Shown here: in pieces, positions 12,401-21,346 of the stretch
Layout of the letters: the number at the start of each line of letters is the position of its first letter
Position numbering within the stretch: position 1 is the stretch's first letter
NCBI RefSeq assembly: GCF_041381155.1
Contig: NC_091137.1
Location: 26,271,351-26,335,350 of the forward strand
Length of the DNA: 64,000 nt
From: Argopecten irradians
Lineage: Eukaryota > Mollusca > Bivalvia > Pectinida > Pectinidae
Reading direction: 5' to 3'
Notes under the pieces: model-generated
Databases searched by the model: none
What the model was told of the DNA's origin: nothing
The model's input: only the letters and a program-made list of their open reading frames with translations
Translations under genes and position numbers: made by a program

Positions 12401-15400
12401 ACCCTCACCAACAGCAGCAGCAAGGAAACTCAGCATACCAGGGACCCATGTTTAATCCTATCAACTTCTTGGCAAGCATCAGTCGCTTTAACCTTGGCAA
12501 TCAGAACTTTGGCAACATGGAAGGTCTGGACCTAATGAGACAGAATCTGAAAAAGGAAGATCTCTCTCCAAATGCTGCAGACATCCTAGGGGCTCTCTCA
12601 GTGCTAGCAGTACAGGTAAGCTCTCCATGTCTGTCCTGCTGACAGGGTTTGTCATTACATACTATATTGTCATTCTTCTGCTAGCTAATTAGAAGACCAC
12701 ATTGGTTGAGTTGGTGTTCCAATTCCACTAGCCCTCCAGCTCAGGGTTGCGAGTTCATAACCCATGTGGAACAACCACATGGCACTGACTGTAGGTCTGT
12801 GTTTTATGCCATCAGATATGTATGTGAACCTCTTATTTCCATCAGATATGTATGTGAACCTCTTATTTCCATCAGATATGTATGTGAACCTCTTATTTCC
12901 ATCAGATATGTATGTGAACCACTTATTTCCATCAGATATGTATGTGAACCTCTTATTTCCATCAGATATGTATGTGAACCTCTTATTTCCATCAGATATG
13001 TATGTGAACCTCTTATTTCCATCAGATATGTATGTGAACCTCTTATTTCCATCAGATATGTAAGTGAACCTCTTATTTCTATCTTGGCTCAGCTACTGTA
13101 AACAAACTTATTAGGTCGCAATTAAAAATAGTAGATTTGAACTTGCACATTTGCAATAAGTGTTATGTAATGGCAACATTGTATTGTTGTATTTCACTTA
13201 CTTTATTTTACTTACTTACTTACTTATTTATTTATTTACTTTATTTTTTACTTAATTTATTATTTAGTATGTTAAAAATATACTCATTGACATATCATAA
13301 AGCATTTACTATTTCTCACTGCTAGCCACCACGAGGAATGCAGGATACCCTAATGGTACCCAATATACATTCATCCTTCCAAGGTCATGCAGAGGTCAGT
13401 TTTTTACAGTGTATTGTTTTAAATGTTTGCAAATTGTTACATGTTTTGTTAAATTTCGTAGTGGAGGCCAACTAAGCGTAAAAACCTTGCCAAAACAGAA
13501 TCATTTGATCATATTCTTTTTATAATGACAACAGATGAAGCTTTAAATATGTTAATTGAACAAAACAGAAGTTTACACAAATCATCCAGTGTGATAGCAA
13601 TTGGTTGTTTAGTCTATACTATTTTATCAACTAACTCTACCTTGTTTTATGAACATCTAGTTTTAAGATGTTGTAATATGGTAGTAAATGCCAAAGTAAA
13701 ACAAGCAGGTGCCACTTGTTAGGTGCCAACGTACTCATATGTATTTCACTTACAGAATATAATTGGATGATTATATCATTAAACTTGTAAAAGTAGTCTA
13801 GGCTACAAGAATTAATAACTTACTAGCTAACTGTTTTCTGCTGCAGGGAACACCGAAGCCAGAATCATCTTCCCCGCCATGTAGAAGGTTAGTATTGGTA
13901 GTCCTCATCTAAAAGCCTCTTTTGCATTGCCATAATATGTTTTTTTAGTATCCTGAATTATCAATCTTTGCAAATTACAGTATGAAAGCTCTATTGGATT
14001 TGGGGTTTGTGGCCAAAATATTCTTACGGTATGATTCCTGGGGAAAAACGAAATGTTAATTACATGTAGTATGGTATTCTAATGTGTAACCATAGTATCA
14101 TGAGCAGTATAATATGTGTGGATATATCTGTGTCAGTAGCATAATGTACATGCCATAATTTCATGAGCAGTATAATATGATATGTCAGGAGTTTCATTAT
14201 CTTTCAGGAGAGGTGGTACTATTGCATATTGAAACCCCTGTATGATGTACATGCCATAATTTCATGAGCAGTATAATATGATATGTGGATATATCCGTGT
14301 CAGTAGAATGATGTACATGTATTTTTGTCTATGACAGCCCCCTGTTGACACCGGAGATTGAACCCCGCCCCCCAAGTCAGGTGACAATGCCAAGTCCCGC
14401 CCCTCAACAACTCGGGACCTACACTCTGTTCAGCAACTCACCTTGGTCTGTCCCGCTGTCAACAACTGACACTAAAAGTAGGTCACAGGCTATTGTACAG
14501 ATTCCTGTAAGATAATAGAATACTGAATAAGAATGCCTCTTTAGGAGGAAACCTTAAAGATGTTCTACTGCTGACAAATGGTATTTTTTCTCAATCAAAA
14601 TCAGGAGTAGGCGAAATAGTATTTTTCTTCAGTTATAAAAGTTACTTCCTTTACACTATTACCATCATTGTGATGTTTGGGCTTCTTATGTTACTGCAAG
14701 ATAACAATAAAAAACAAAATTAATTGCCTTCAGAAAAAAATTCATGGCACTACGCCCTATATTGAATGAGCTACTGATTGTGCATGATATGTATTTTTGT
14801 GTTAATTATACACACATATATATATACACACAATTAAACGTTGATAAGCACAGAGAAATGCATTGATTTGACATGTCACAATCAAATTTAATAAGTGGAT
14901 TTGAAAGGCCTGAAGTTAAGCTGAACTGGCCATGCTGAAGAGCTGCTAGGACTACAAGGTCTTAATGGTCAAACATGCTGTGATCTTGATAGACTTAATT
15001 CTAACCTATGAGGATGACCAAGGACCCCAAAGTGGTTTGTGGAATGCTTTTGTATGGATTTGTTGTTATTAATGTCGTTAAACACATAAAGAAATGTTAT
15101 GTTGTGTCACCCTAGGTTTAGCTTCCTCGCCATTTTCCTCTGAGTCTAACAGCATCAGGAACTCCCCTGATCCATCCATGGACACAGATGGCAAGTCTTC
15201 GAGTCATGGGTTTGAGATGGGACTCCGGTTCGGACCCAATGACGATCATAATAGGCGGGAGAAAGGGGGGCAACCCATGCCACATCCCGAGGCCCCACCT
15301 ACACAGGAGCAAGGAGGACCAGGGCCATTTTTCCCCAGTACCTTCCAGGTCAGTGTCTCTTAATTTTCTATTGGTTTTTAATTTACTAGTGTTTGTCTGC

Positions 15401-15777
15401 TGTAAAATAAGTGTAACAGTGACAAATTCGGTGGAAAATTCTTTTAAAATGGTTCAGAACTGCCAATTTATGAAATCTTGAGATTATGAAATATTGAAGA
15501 TTATGAAAGAGTGACTAATTTTAACTAGAATTCCAAACCTCAATAAAGGAAATGTTTGTTTTCAGTAAATAAAATTGAAAAAAAAGTAGAGATGCCGATA
15601 TTTGAAATAATAAAGTGTCTCTATAATTTCAAGTACAAAAAAAATTAAATAGAAAAATAATGATTGAGTGTTTTGTTGTTTCCACAGTCTATCTGGTCAT
15701 CAGGAACATCAGCTGGGCAGTCACCTCTGGAACGACTCCTTGAGAAACAGAAACGACGACAGAATGATCCACATTGA
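318..15777 (+). CDS. SMG7: SMG7-like nonsense-mediated mRNA decay factor, 3' part (13 exons)
   Basis: SMG7 proteins bind phosphorylated UPF1 through an N-terminal 14-3-3-like/TPR domain and recruit decay and dephosphorylation factors; they act in the cytoplasm and P-bodies. The sequence shows 13 exons joined in one frame (318-400, 1915-1981, 2943-3056, 4446-4642, 5065-5126, 6062-6148, 8461-8987, 11025-12615, 13326-13394, 13847-13887, 14338-14477, 15116-15348, 15688-15777), all with GT-AG borders and matching phases: 1,099 full codons plus stop. Family marks in order are LWANLCKVLN, LPLTEDAELRCFQPL, RRLLAHGHWIAEEYPG (end of the EST1 domain), VRQNVAIQ, a long Pro/Gln-rich region, TYTLFSNSPWS, and the terminal SIWSS...LERLLEKQK. 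These match the order and wording of vertebrate SMG7 as I recall it, and SMG5 and SMG6 lack this tail. The 14-3-3/TPR part lies upstream of the window. The Pro/Gln linker seems longer than in vertebrates. Exon borders are predictions. Confidence 0.9.
466..651. mobile_element. Palindromic MITE, copy 1
   Basis: Inverted-repeat element in an SMG7 intron. The left end reads ctgtgtttgcatattac then gttatctgccct; the right end is its complement (gtaactctgtaatatac). Internal blocks gctgtcatgtgtttgcgag and atgacgccatcatgg face each other. The same ends recur at 16964, 20500, 20735, 21184 and 37252. Confidence 0.7.
720..758. repeat. Small GC-rich inverted repeat
   Basis: gaccccctaacactttatag followed by ggggtc forms a short stem. 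It shares the block tatagggggtcagtaa with the larger hairpin at 1509-1647, so it is probably a fragment of the same element. Confidence 0.45.
1509..1647. mobile_element. Hairpin MITE with ~49 bp arms
   Basis: The left arm (1509-1557, with gttactgaccccctataaag) is almost perfectly complementary to the right arm (1599-1647, with ctttatggggggtcagtaac). A loop of about 41 bases lies between. No coding capacity; in an SMG7 intron. Confidence 0.7.
1915..1981 (+). CDS. SMG7: SMG7 exon: LPLTED motif
   Basis: Acceptor acag at 1911-1914 and donor gtgtgt at 1982. It reads EDLPLTEDAELRCFQPLEKA, the conserved EST1-family motif (LPED..L.GF.PL). Of two possible donors, only the one at 1982 keeps the next exon open. 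Confidence 0.85.
2580..2811. repeat. Exact tandem duplication, 2 x 116 bp
   Basis: The block beginning actgtgatgagtgtttagat and ending attgtttgattaaataa occurs twice head to tail (2580-2695, 2696-2811) with no visible mismatch. This points to a recent duplication or an assembly artefact. Intronic. Confidence 0.85.
2943..3056 (+). CDS. SMG7: SMG7 exon: RRLLAHGHWIAEE motif
   Basis: Acceptor ttgcag ending 2942 and donor gtagga at 3057. It reads GFSFSRVPSEG, then CRRLLAHGHWIAEEYPG, matching the R..RL...G.WIA motif of vertebrate SMG7 that closes the EST1 domain. Confidence 0.88.
4446..4642 (+). CDS. SMG7: SMG7 exon: SAPVKV repeats
   Basis: Acceptor tttccag and donor gttgga at 4643. The exon encodes a low-complexity stretch with four near-repeats of SAPVKV or APPKV. 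The repeats look like a recent internal expansion. They are not a recognised domain. Confidence 0.75.
5065..5126 (+). CDS. SMG7: SMG7 exon: VRQNVAIQ motif
   Basis: Acceptor tctacag and donor gtaagc at 5127, phase 0 at its end. It reads SSPEKKPVRQNVAIQ, resembling the QNVAVQ motif of vertebrate SMG7 downstream of the EST1 domain. Confidence 0.82.
5190..5830. repeat. Dispersed repeat with internal ~167 bp tandem units
   Basis: Starts cgcctgcaacgcaagggcg. Units starting about 5266, 5432 and 5601 share gataactttaatat, gtctgatttcaac, ttgctttatatcaatgagat and aaaatccattaatatttgc; the third is partial. It ends near gcaggcgtgtgttccgggg, which echoes the start in inverse. Non-coding. Confidence 0.6.
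6062..6148 (+). CDS. SMG7: SMG7 exon whose 3' end seeds a tandem array
   Basis: Acceptor ctatacag, donor gtacag at 6149, phase 0 at both ends, 29 codons beginning AIIQKQSQTNRDH and ending IQQPTDK. The last 12 coding bases (cctacagataag) and the following donor gtacag are repeated roughly 48 times immediately downstream. The true donor is therefore one of many near-identical candidates. The first is preferred because readthrough meets an in-frame TAA (AGA TAA) within one repeat unit. Confidence 0.75.
6131..8069 (+). repeat. Tandem array of exon-end/donor units (39-41 bp)
   Basis: About 48 imperfect units of cctacagataag followed by gtacagtttacagcatag and taaaaacag. The first unit contains the last 12 coding bases and the 5' splice site of the SMG7 exon at 6062-6148, so the array is a copy-number expansion of an exon-intron junction. 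Unit variants (tttacag or tatttacag; cattg or catag; cagcc, cagtc, actgatt) show gradual divergence. A 104-residue reading frame on the other strand (7008-7322) is a by-product. Confidence 0.9.
8080..8345. repeat. Dispersed repeat fragment with pyrimidine-rich gtccgtc stretch
   Basis: Begins near ttataccctttgcaactaag and contains gtctgtccgtccgtctgtct and ggcgaactcctcctaaacta. I recognise this wording as common in mollusc introns, but I cannot name the element. It ends before the exon at 8461. Confidence 0.4.
8461..8987 (+). CDS. SMG7: SMG7 exon: Ser/Pro/Gln-rich linker start
   Basis: Acceptor tttgaag before 8461 and donor gtcagt at 8988; starts in phase 0 and leaves two bases. It contains CPPKYILGVPTSEPLF, a Gly-rich stretch, an acidic patch (EEEENVEEDQ) and many Ser-Pro and Gln residues. 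Disordered, with no catalytic domain visible. The acceptor is chosen by frame; its pyrimidine tract is only moderate. Confidence 0.75.
9245..10801. mobile_element. Non-autonomous DNA transposon with long TIRs
   Basis: Terminal inverted repeats of about 150-160 bp (9245-9405 and 10633-10801). Both carry tagtgtcaacggtttcggtt, gatcactacatcagcatgct, tgtcgctattgcctggca and gataacttggtcacagtgt in opposite orientation. The termini read ACTGTC...GACAGT, with TA at both borders as a possible target duplication. The roughly 1.2 kb interior has no transposase-like frame. It sits in the intron between the SMG7 exons at 8461 and 11025. Confidence 0.75.
11025..12615 (+). CDS. SMG7: SMG7 exon: large Pro/Gln repeat region
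   Basis: Acceptor atttccag and donor gtaagc at 12616; 530 codons after one split base. From about 11755 to 12330 the protein is built of some 18 imperfect units of the type RGPPPQQNQQL (11 residues, 33 bases). The C-terminal part is less repetitive and carries NPINFLASISRFNLGN and GLDLMRQNLKKEDLSPNAAD, a possible amphipathic, non-repetitive binding segment. Disordered Pro/Gln linkers are typical of SMG7; the repeat here is much purer. Shadow frames on the minus strand are explained by this repeat. Confidence 0.85.
12811..13080. repeat. Minisatellite, 9 x 30 bp
   Basis: Nine units of atcagatatgtatgtgaacc followed by tcttatttcc, with exact 30 bp period and only one to three changes in the array (a cacttatt variant at 12901; last unit gtaagtg and ttct). 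It lies in the SMG7 intron after the large exon. Because 30 is divisible by three it opens all six frames, and the reading frames there are artefacts. Confidence 0.9.
13196..13265. repeat. Degenerate TTTA/CTTA simple repeat
   Basis: Runs of actt, attt and tttact across the interval; intronic low-complexity sequence. Confidence 0.6.
13326..13394 (+). CDS. SMG7: SMG7 exon, 69 bases
   Basis: Acceptor ctgctag and donor gtcagt at 13395, phase 0 at both ends, 23 codons starting PPRGMQDTLMV. It could be skipped without changing frame. Supported by splice sites and frame only. Confidence 0.6.
13847..13887 (+). CDS. SMG7: SMG7 micro-exon, 41 bases
   Basis: Acceptor ctgctgcag and donor gttagt at 13888. 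It encodes GTPKPESSSPPCR plus two bases that complete a Ser codon with the next exon. Its length is required to keep the frame between the flanking exons. Confidence 0.65.
14338..14477 (+). CDS. SMG7: SMG7 exon: YTLFSNSPWS motif
   Basis: Acceptor atgacag and donor gtaggt at 14478. It encodes PSPAPQQLGTYTLFSNSPWS, resembling the vertebrate SMG7 block with SLYSLFEGTPWSP. This is strong support for the family and for the exon order. Confidence 0.85.
14552..14835. mobile_element. ~340 bp dispersed element, copy 1 (diverged)
   Basis: Begins cttaaagatgttctactgct and contains aatagtatttttcttcagtt and aattcatggcactacgccct. The same block order is found at 48272 and 50821. In an SMG7 intron. The right end is poorly preserved. 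Confidence 0.6.
15116..15348 (+). CDS. SMG7: SMG7 exon: Ser-rich and FFPSTFQ segment
   Basis: Acceptor cctag and donor gtcagt at 15349; starts after a two-base split codon and ends in phase 0. It reads LASSPFSSESNSIRNSPDPS, later FEMGLRFGPNDDHNRR and PGPFFPSTFQ. Ser-Pro rich, with no other domain. Confidence 0.8.
15688..15777 (+). CDS. SMG7: SMG7 last coding exon
   Basis: Acceptor tttccacag before 15688. The 29 codons read SIWSSGTSAGQ, LERLLEKQKRRQNDPH and stop TGA at 15775-15777. The vertebrate SMG7 C-terminus has the same SIWSS ... LEQLL.QQK layout, which makes this one of the best family marks in the window. Confidence 0.9.
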   Translation, partial: SIWSSGTSAGQSPLERLLEKQKRRQNDPH

Positions 15778-16600
15778 GGGGCGATCAGTACCAGGGACAT
15801 GCGTCCTCGGACTCTCTTCTCAACAGCCTGTACACGTTATGTGTCTAATGGCGACAACACATGATGGCACTAGATATCTATAGCAGATATGCTTTTATGT
15901 GTCATAACGATGACAAATAAAACGTGTCATTCGACACTACAAGTCTCCACCGGGGAGACAGCAGTATACACGGTGATACAATATCATCAATAATGTAGGA
16001 ATCATCAACATCACAACTGATCAGCATTGGTACGAGTTGTTGTTATTAATGTCTCAAAACATTAGCAAAGAAAAGGCATGAAATTGAGACTAGGACACAA
16101 CTGTAGAGAGCAATGTATCAGTAGATCACATACAAATCTGCATCGATAAATTACAGATTGTGTCAGTAGGAAGGTTACATCCAAGATTTACGAAGAATGT
16201 GTCCGCAGGACCGTTCAGATATTACAAAGATCTCTGTGTTACAGATTGAACTTTTGACATTGTGTAACTTTTGACATTATGTATAAATTACGAGTGATAT
16301 GTGATAATCTGTTTTAGTCTGCACTTACACTATTTTTGCACATATTGTGAATTGTACATAGATTAAATTATGTGACAAGTATTGTCATCATCTACTCCAG
16401 GTTAAATATGTTGGTATGTATACTGTTTATATGTAACGGAATGGGAATGGTAATGAAAGTGTGATGACCTTTCAAGGTCGTGTTATATAAAGACATCATT
16501 GGTCAATAATGTTAAAACAATGGTAAATACTGAATGGCAGTATCGTGGATCTGATGGAATTCTGGTCTATATCAGTATAATAAAGAATTGAATTGTTTCG
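15778..16600 (+). other. SMG7 3' untranslated region
   Basis: Non-coding, AT-rich sequence after the TGA. Two canonical AATAAA poly(A) signals are visible, at 15916-15921 and 16579-16584, so short and long 3' UTR forms are possible. The true cleavage sites are inferred. Confidence 0.55.
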
Positions 16601-16963
16601 ACTGATGTGCCTGAAGATATTTGTGATATGTATGAAACAAGTTGGTTGGTAGATCTATAAGATAAATCACTAAGTCAATGTATAAGATAAATGGTCACGT
16701 TATGTGACTTATGAATAGCATGTGACCTGTACTGCAGTCTTTCATGTCATGCCGGGTTAAAGTAAACTTTTTATTATCTATCATAACGTATAAAGTATTA
16801 CTCCTGAACATGTCATTGATGAAAAATTTTTATTATCAGGTTTTTTTGAAAATTAAATGGTAAATGAAAATAACGATAGAAATCAAACATTTTACTGTTT
16901 ATGACTTTCATTAGGTGTATGTTCAGCCTATAGAGTAAAGGTAGCGTCACAGACATGGAAGTA

Positions 16964-17144
16964 TTCTGTATTTACATGTTACAGTTATCTGCCCTTGCAG
17001 GTAGATATTGATTGTGATGTCATGTGTTTGCGAGCATAACGTCATATTTTTCGGAGAATATGACATGAATTTCGCTCACAAAACAATGACGTAACAGTCA
17101 ATACCTACCCACAAGGAAGCTAAGTGTGTAATATGCAAAGACAG
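16964..17144. mobile_element. Palindromic MITE, copy 2
   Basis: Same family as 466-651: left arm with ttacagttatctgcccttgc and gtagatattgattgtgatg, right arm the complement ending gtgtgtaatatgcaaagacag. The centre keeps gtgtttgcgag and its partner. No coding capacity. It lies just downstream of the SMG7 3' UTR. Confidence 0.75.
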
Positions 17145-17263
17145 CTAGAATATTTCTCTTACAAATGCTCACTGTATGTGACATATTGTCACCTAGTTAT
17201 GTTGTAATACCTGCATTAGGTGTTTACAGTATGAAACACTTTTAGGATACATCCATGTTTAAA

Positions 17264-17516
17264 TGTTATAGAGATACACCTGAGTTTAAATGTTATAGAG
17301 ATACACCTGAGTTTAAATGTTATAGAGATACAGCTATGTTTAAATGTCATAGAGATACACTTGAGTTTAAATGCTATAGAGATACACCCATGCTTTAATA
17401 AATGCCATAGAGATACACCTGAGTTTAAATGTTATAGAGATACACCTGAGTTGAAATGTCATAAAGATACACCTGTGTTTAAATGTCATAGAGATACACC
17501 TGTGTTTAAATGTCAT
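17264..17516. repeat. Minisatellite, ~9-10 x 27 bp
   Basis: Units of tgttatagagatacacctga followed by gtttaaa, 27 bp period, with changes such as gtcatag, cctgtg and one insertion near 17392. The reading frame across it (17361-17702) is a by-product. Confidence 0.85.
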
Positions 17517-19540
17517 TGTAATATAATGGAGTTTTCAAGGTCATTATGTTGGAATATGTATTCCAATATCTGTTTCAGTTATATAAGCATTACTTCATAT
17601 ATTGAGGCATGGATGGGATATAATGTTATTTGTGAAAAGTGGACCATTCTCTATTGGATAATTACAGGTAGGCTACAAAAGCTGGTGACCATTATACAAT
17701 GATATGAATGAGGGGATAAAGTCCTTCAAAGTAATATAAAACAGTCCATGTCAAAGGAATTGTAAATTAAGAAATTTTCTCCTGTGTCAGGTGGGCTTGC
17801 CCTTGGAAATAAACCTGTGTATAACTTCTGATATCACCTTGGTTAGATGCCTTTTGGTGCATTGTGATATCATTAAAAATTAAAAATGATGTCCTGAAAG
17901 TCTGAACCCTTGTTACCTATTTCAGTGATCCCTCAGGAGGAATATCTCTATATTTTATACCATATATGAAATCTTGAACTTTCCAATGAAAGGTATGTTT
18001 ACTATTGTCATTAGGAAGACTTTTGTAATATTCTGTAATGGATTCCCTTTAGAGGTAAAGACTTTTTCAAGGTACTAAAACTACCATGGGACAAAGTTAA
18101 CTGTGCAAGGCATATCCTCTTGTGTTATCATGATCACCCTATTACAAGACCAGATACTAGAAGGCTCTCTACCAAGGGGGGTAACTATATATTGGATAAT
18201 ATTAAGTGTTCAACATAGGGGATAATGATACATGCATACCTAATATTAGGATGATAATTCCATATATTGTATAAGAACTGAGTCGACTGTTGCACCAAGG
18301 AAGTATAACTCTGTCACATGTCACATCTAGTTGGTGTTTTTATCCCAAGGGGGATACTATACTGTATAAATATACTGATTGGTGTTCCTCTTAGGGGGGA
18401 TAACTCTTTACCAGATACAAGTTGGTGTTCTACCAAGTTATCCTCCCTTAGTACAACTAGTACATGTATCTTGTAACCCCCATTGTGGAGTACAAGCTCA
18501 TTTCTTATACATTGTATAGATTTATTAGCTTTGGTATAGGGAAACACCTAATAGAATCTGATATAAAACTTCCCACCCTTGGAAACCAAGAGAAAAACTC
18601 TTAAATGCATTAGGTCAACATACATAGAAACATTAAAACAATCTTATTGCGGTAGATGTATATTTGGTTCTATAAAGCCTATGACAAATATATAAAATTA
18701 TATATTGACGGTATTAATTTAAGCATATATTTAAAGTTTTTAATTAAAATCAAAAGTAAAGGAAAGGCCAGTATTACTTATTCATGTCCCAAGATGGTTG
18801 CATGGTTAGGAATATGTGCCAAATCTGTTACAAACTTGGAGTTAAAGGGTCAGATCTGCTGAGGCGTCTATACTGCTGTAGTGGCAGCTTTAATTATAAA
18901 TGGGGGAGGGGGGGGGGTTGATATGACACAAGTTAATTCCATCTTAAAATTATAAGAGATATTCATTGAAGTGATTATACAACCAACAGATATTTATAAG
19001 AATAAATGACAGAATATAGTAAACAACTTCAAAGAGGATTTGAAAATAAGTAATTTATTAAATATATCATTGTGATATTTTATCTTGCCGTTATGCAGTT
19101 GTATCTACGTACTTTTGTAAGCAGATATTCACTGATATACCATTTCCTTATAACTGTTAGTTTCTAATGATCTGTTGTCTATTTATTGATAGATTTGAAT
19201 TGTAATTGAGACCTGTTTTTATCAGCTTTGGTTAAGGCATCTAAAACAACATATTATAGTTGTACTATTTGACTATGCTATACGTGTGTCCGTAGCACCA
19301 GAAACATTGGTTGTAGATTGCTTTCAGTTTGAATTATAAATATCTGTCAAATATCCTTACGATTATCAAAAGTTGTGAAATAATCGGATGGTTTCTTATG
19401 CCTGGTGATAGTTGAAGTGTATTACGTGTATACTGTACACTAGTCATATAGTTTGATTTTGTGGGGATATTAGTTTACTATCTCCTATTTGATACTATCT
19501 TGTGGGGAGACATGTTCGCACATTTGTCAGTTCTAACAGT

Positions 19541-19635
19541 AATCATCATCGGAAACCCATGAGTCACCACTTTATGTTTGTGACCGGGTTGGGTCACAAA
19601 CGTAGAGCCGTGACTTGTGGGTTTCCAACAATGAT
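19541..19635. repeat. Long hairpin
   Basis: Left arm with ggaaacccatgagtcac and tttgtgacc; right arm with gggtcacaaacg and gtgacttgtgggtttcc. Arms of about 45 bases and a loop of a few bases. Probably a short palindromic MITE. Confidence 0.6.
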
Positions 19636-20499
19636 CAGTAATAGGCTATACAAATTATTTTACTTGTCATTCTTTTCATTTTATTAATGGGTATGTATGT
19701 TCGCAGAAACTAACTTTTCCTTGACATAAGTCAGCCATATATAGAAGTAACTGTGTTTGAAGACTTTAGTACTGTGTTGATATTCATATCTGTCATTCTA
19801 ATGACCATTGAATTTAGCACTATATAATAGTTCTATTAACACAGGAATTAAAATTTTGATTTAAAACAAATTGACCAGAAATTATTACTTTGTAATTGCA
19901 TGGAAATTCATATATAACTACTATATACACTTTATACAGTGTGTACAGTACCTCTATCCAAGGAACAGTAGTAGTATATGACTGTAGAGGTTAGTAAGGG
20001 GTGAAACAGGATTTCATGGTGTAGGGATAAGGTCTGTGATGTGTGCGATAATCTACCACTAGCCCTCTTGGTTGCGAGTTGGAAGGTAACATAAAGGGAA
20101 GTGTATGTGTGCCAGGAATTGGCTGGCTATGTTGGTGGTTTTGTTCATTGTACTCTAGGGTTTCCTTACAATCAGCACATTTGGCATGGACGTTTTAAGT
20201 TGATATTATAGTACCCTAGATGAGTACAAATCATACCAATTTGGAGCTTTTTCATGGAAGGATTTTATTACACAACCATTTACACAGAGGCTGCCTCACC
20301 ATGGTATATGTATATAAGTGATAAAGGCTTCTGTTTACCACTGGTGTTTACACAGCATATATACATACCAGATTATAACTTTCCTTGGAGATGTAAGGGT
20401 ATTAAGGGGAGTGGGCCGAATTCTGATCAGTTAACATAACATCACTAATTTCACAGAAGTCATTATTATTCATTAGTTGTGACAGAAATTGATGACATA

Positions 20500-20640
20500 T
20501 TCTGTATTTGTATATTACAGAGTGAGCTCCCCTTGTGGGTAGGTATTAATTGTGACATCATATTGTCATATACTTCAGAGAAAATTGATGTCACAATGGA
20601 TACCTACCTGCAAGGGAGCTAAACCTATAATATGCAGAGA
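20500..20640. mobile_element. Palindromic MITE, copy 3
   Basis: Same family: left tctgtatttgtatattacag, then ccccttgtgggtaggtattaa; right gatacctacctgcaagggagc and the complement of the left end. Shorter centre than copy 2. Confidence 0.75.
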
Positions 20641-20734
20641 AGAAATAAAGGATTTCAATTTTAATGTAGTAGTTTTTTTCAGCTGACAATCAACATCAAT
20701 GATTCCTGTGACAAGTGAAATGATAAACTCCACA

Positions 20735-20908
20735 TTAGCATATCAAAGATTTACCAGCCCATTGTGGGAAGGTGTCAATTGTAACATTATTATTTTTGTT
20801 TTGAAAATTACATCATTCCCTCTCGGAATATGATGTTTGCTTTAAAAATGATGTATACAATAAATATCTATCTGCAAGGGCAGATAACTCTGTTATATGC
20901 AAATACAG
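20735..20908. mobile_element. Palindromic MITE, copy 4
   Basis: Diverged member of the same family about 100 bases after copy 3. Left arm cccattgtgggaaggtgtcaa; right arm atctatctgcaagggcagat followed by atatgcaaatacag. Confidence 0.6.
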
Positions 20909-21183
20909 AGTACTTAAAAGAACAGAAACAATAATCCTCCTAGAGAAATATTTCAGTGTTATCATTGACAATGATCAGATATTTTTCAGGGCAATTTCAG
21001 TTGTTAATTTGTGGAATGCTTATAGCTCTGTTGAATGCCCTGTGTTGTGTTACATAAAATATATATTCTGCCAACAGGGTAATCCCTATTATGTTACCAA
21101 CTAATGTATCTCTTACCTAGGTAATGTGTTTTGTGTAACCAAGGCAACACATCAAGTTGATGTATTGGGTTACTGTAAGATCT

Positions 21184-21346
21184 ATTGTGTCACTATATTA
21201 CAGAGTTATCTGCTCTTGTGGGTAGGTTTTTTGGACAAACATTATCTTGTTTTCACCACAAAAATGCAACATTATGCTTTGAATGGATGACACAATCGAT
21301 ATCTACCAACTAGATACATGTAACTTGGTAATAAGCAAATACAGAT
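21184..21346. mobile_element. Palindromic MITE, copy 5
   Basis: Left arm tattacagagttatctgctc then ttgtgggtaggt; right arm gatatctaccaac followed by aataagcaaatacag. Internal part diverged. Confidence 0.6.

Noticed and set aside
12706..13101. Three frames with IRYVCEPLIS-type repeats
   Set aside because: The 30 bp minisatellite keeps all frames open; no family match, and it lies in an intron.
17361..17702. 113-codon frame with HRDTPVFKC repeats
   Set aside because: Product of the 27 bp minisatellite downstream of SMG7.
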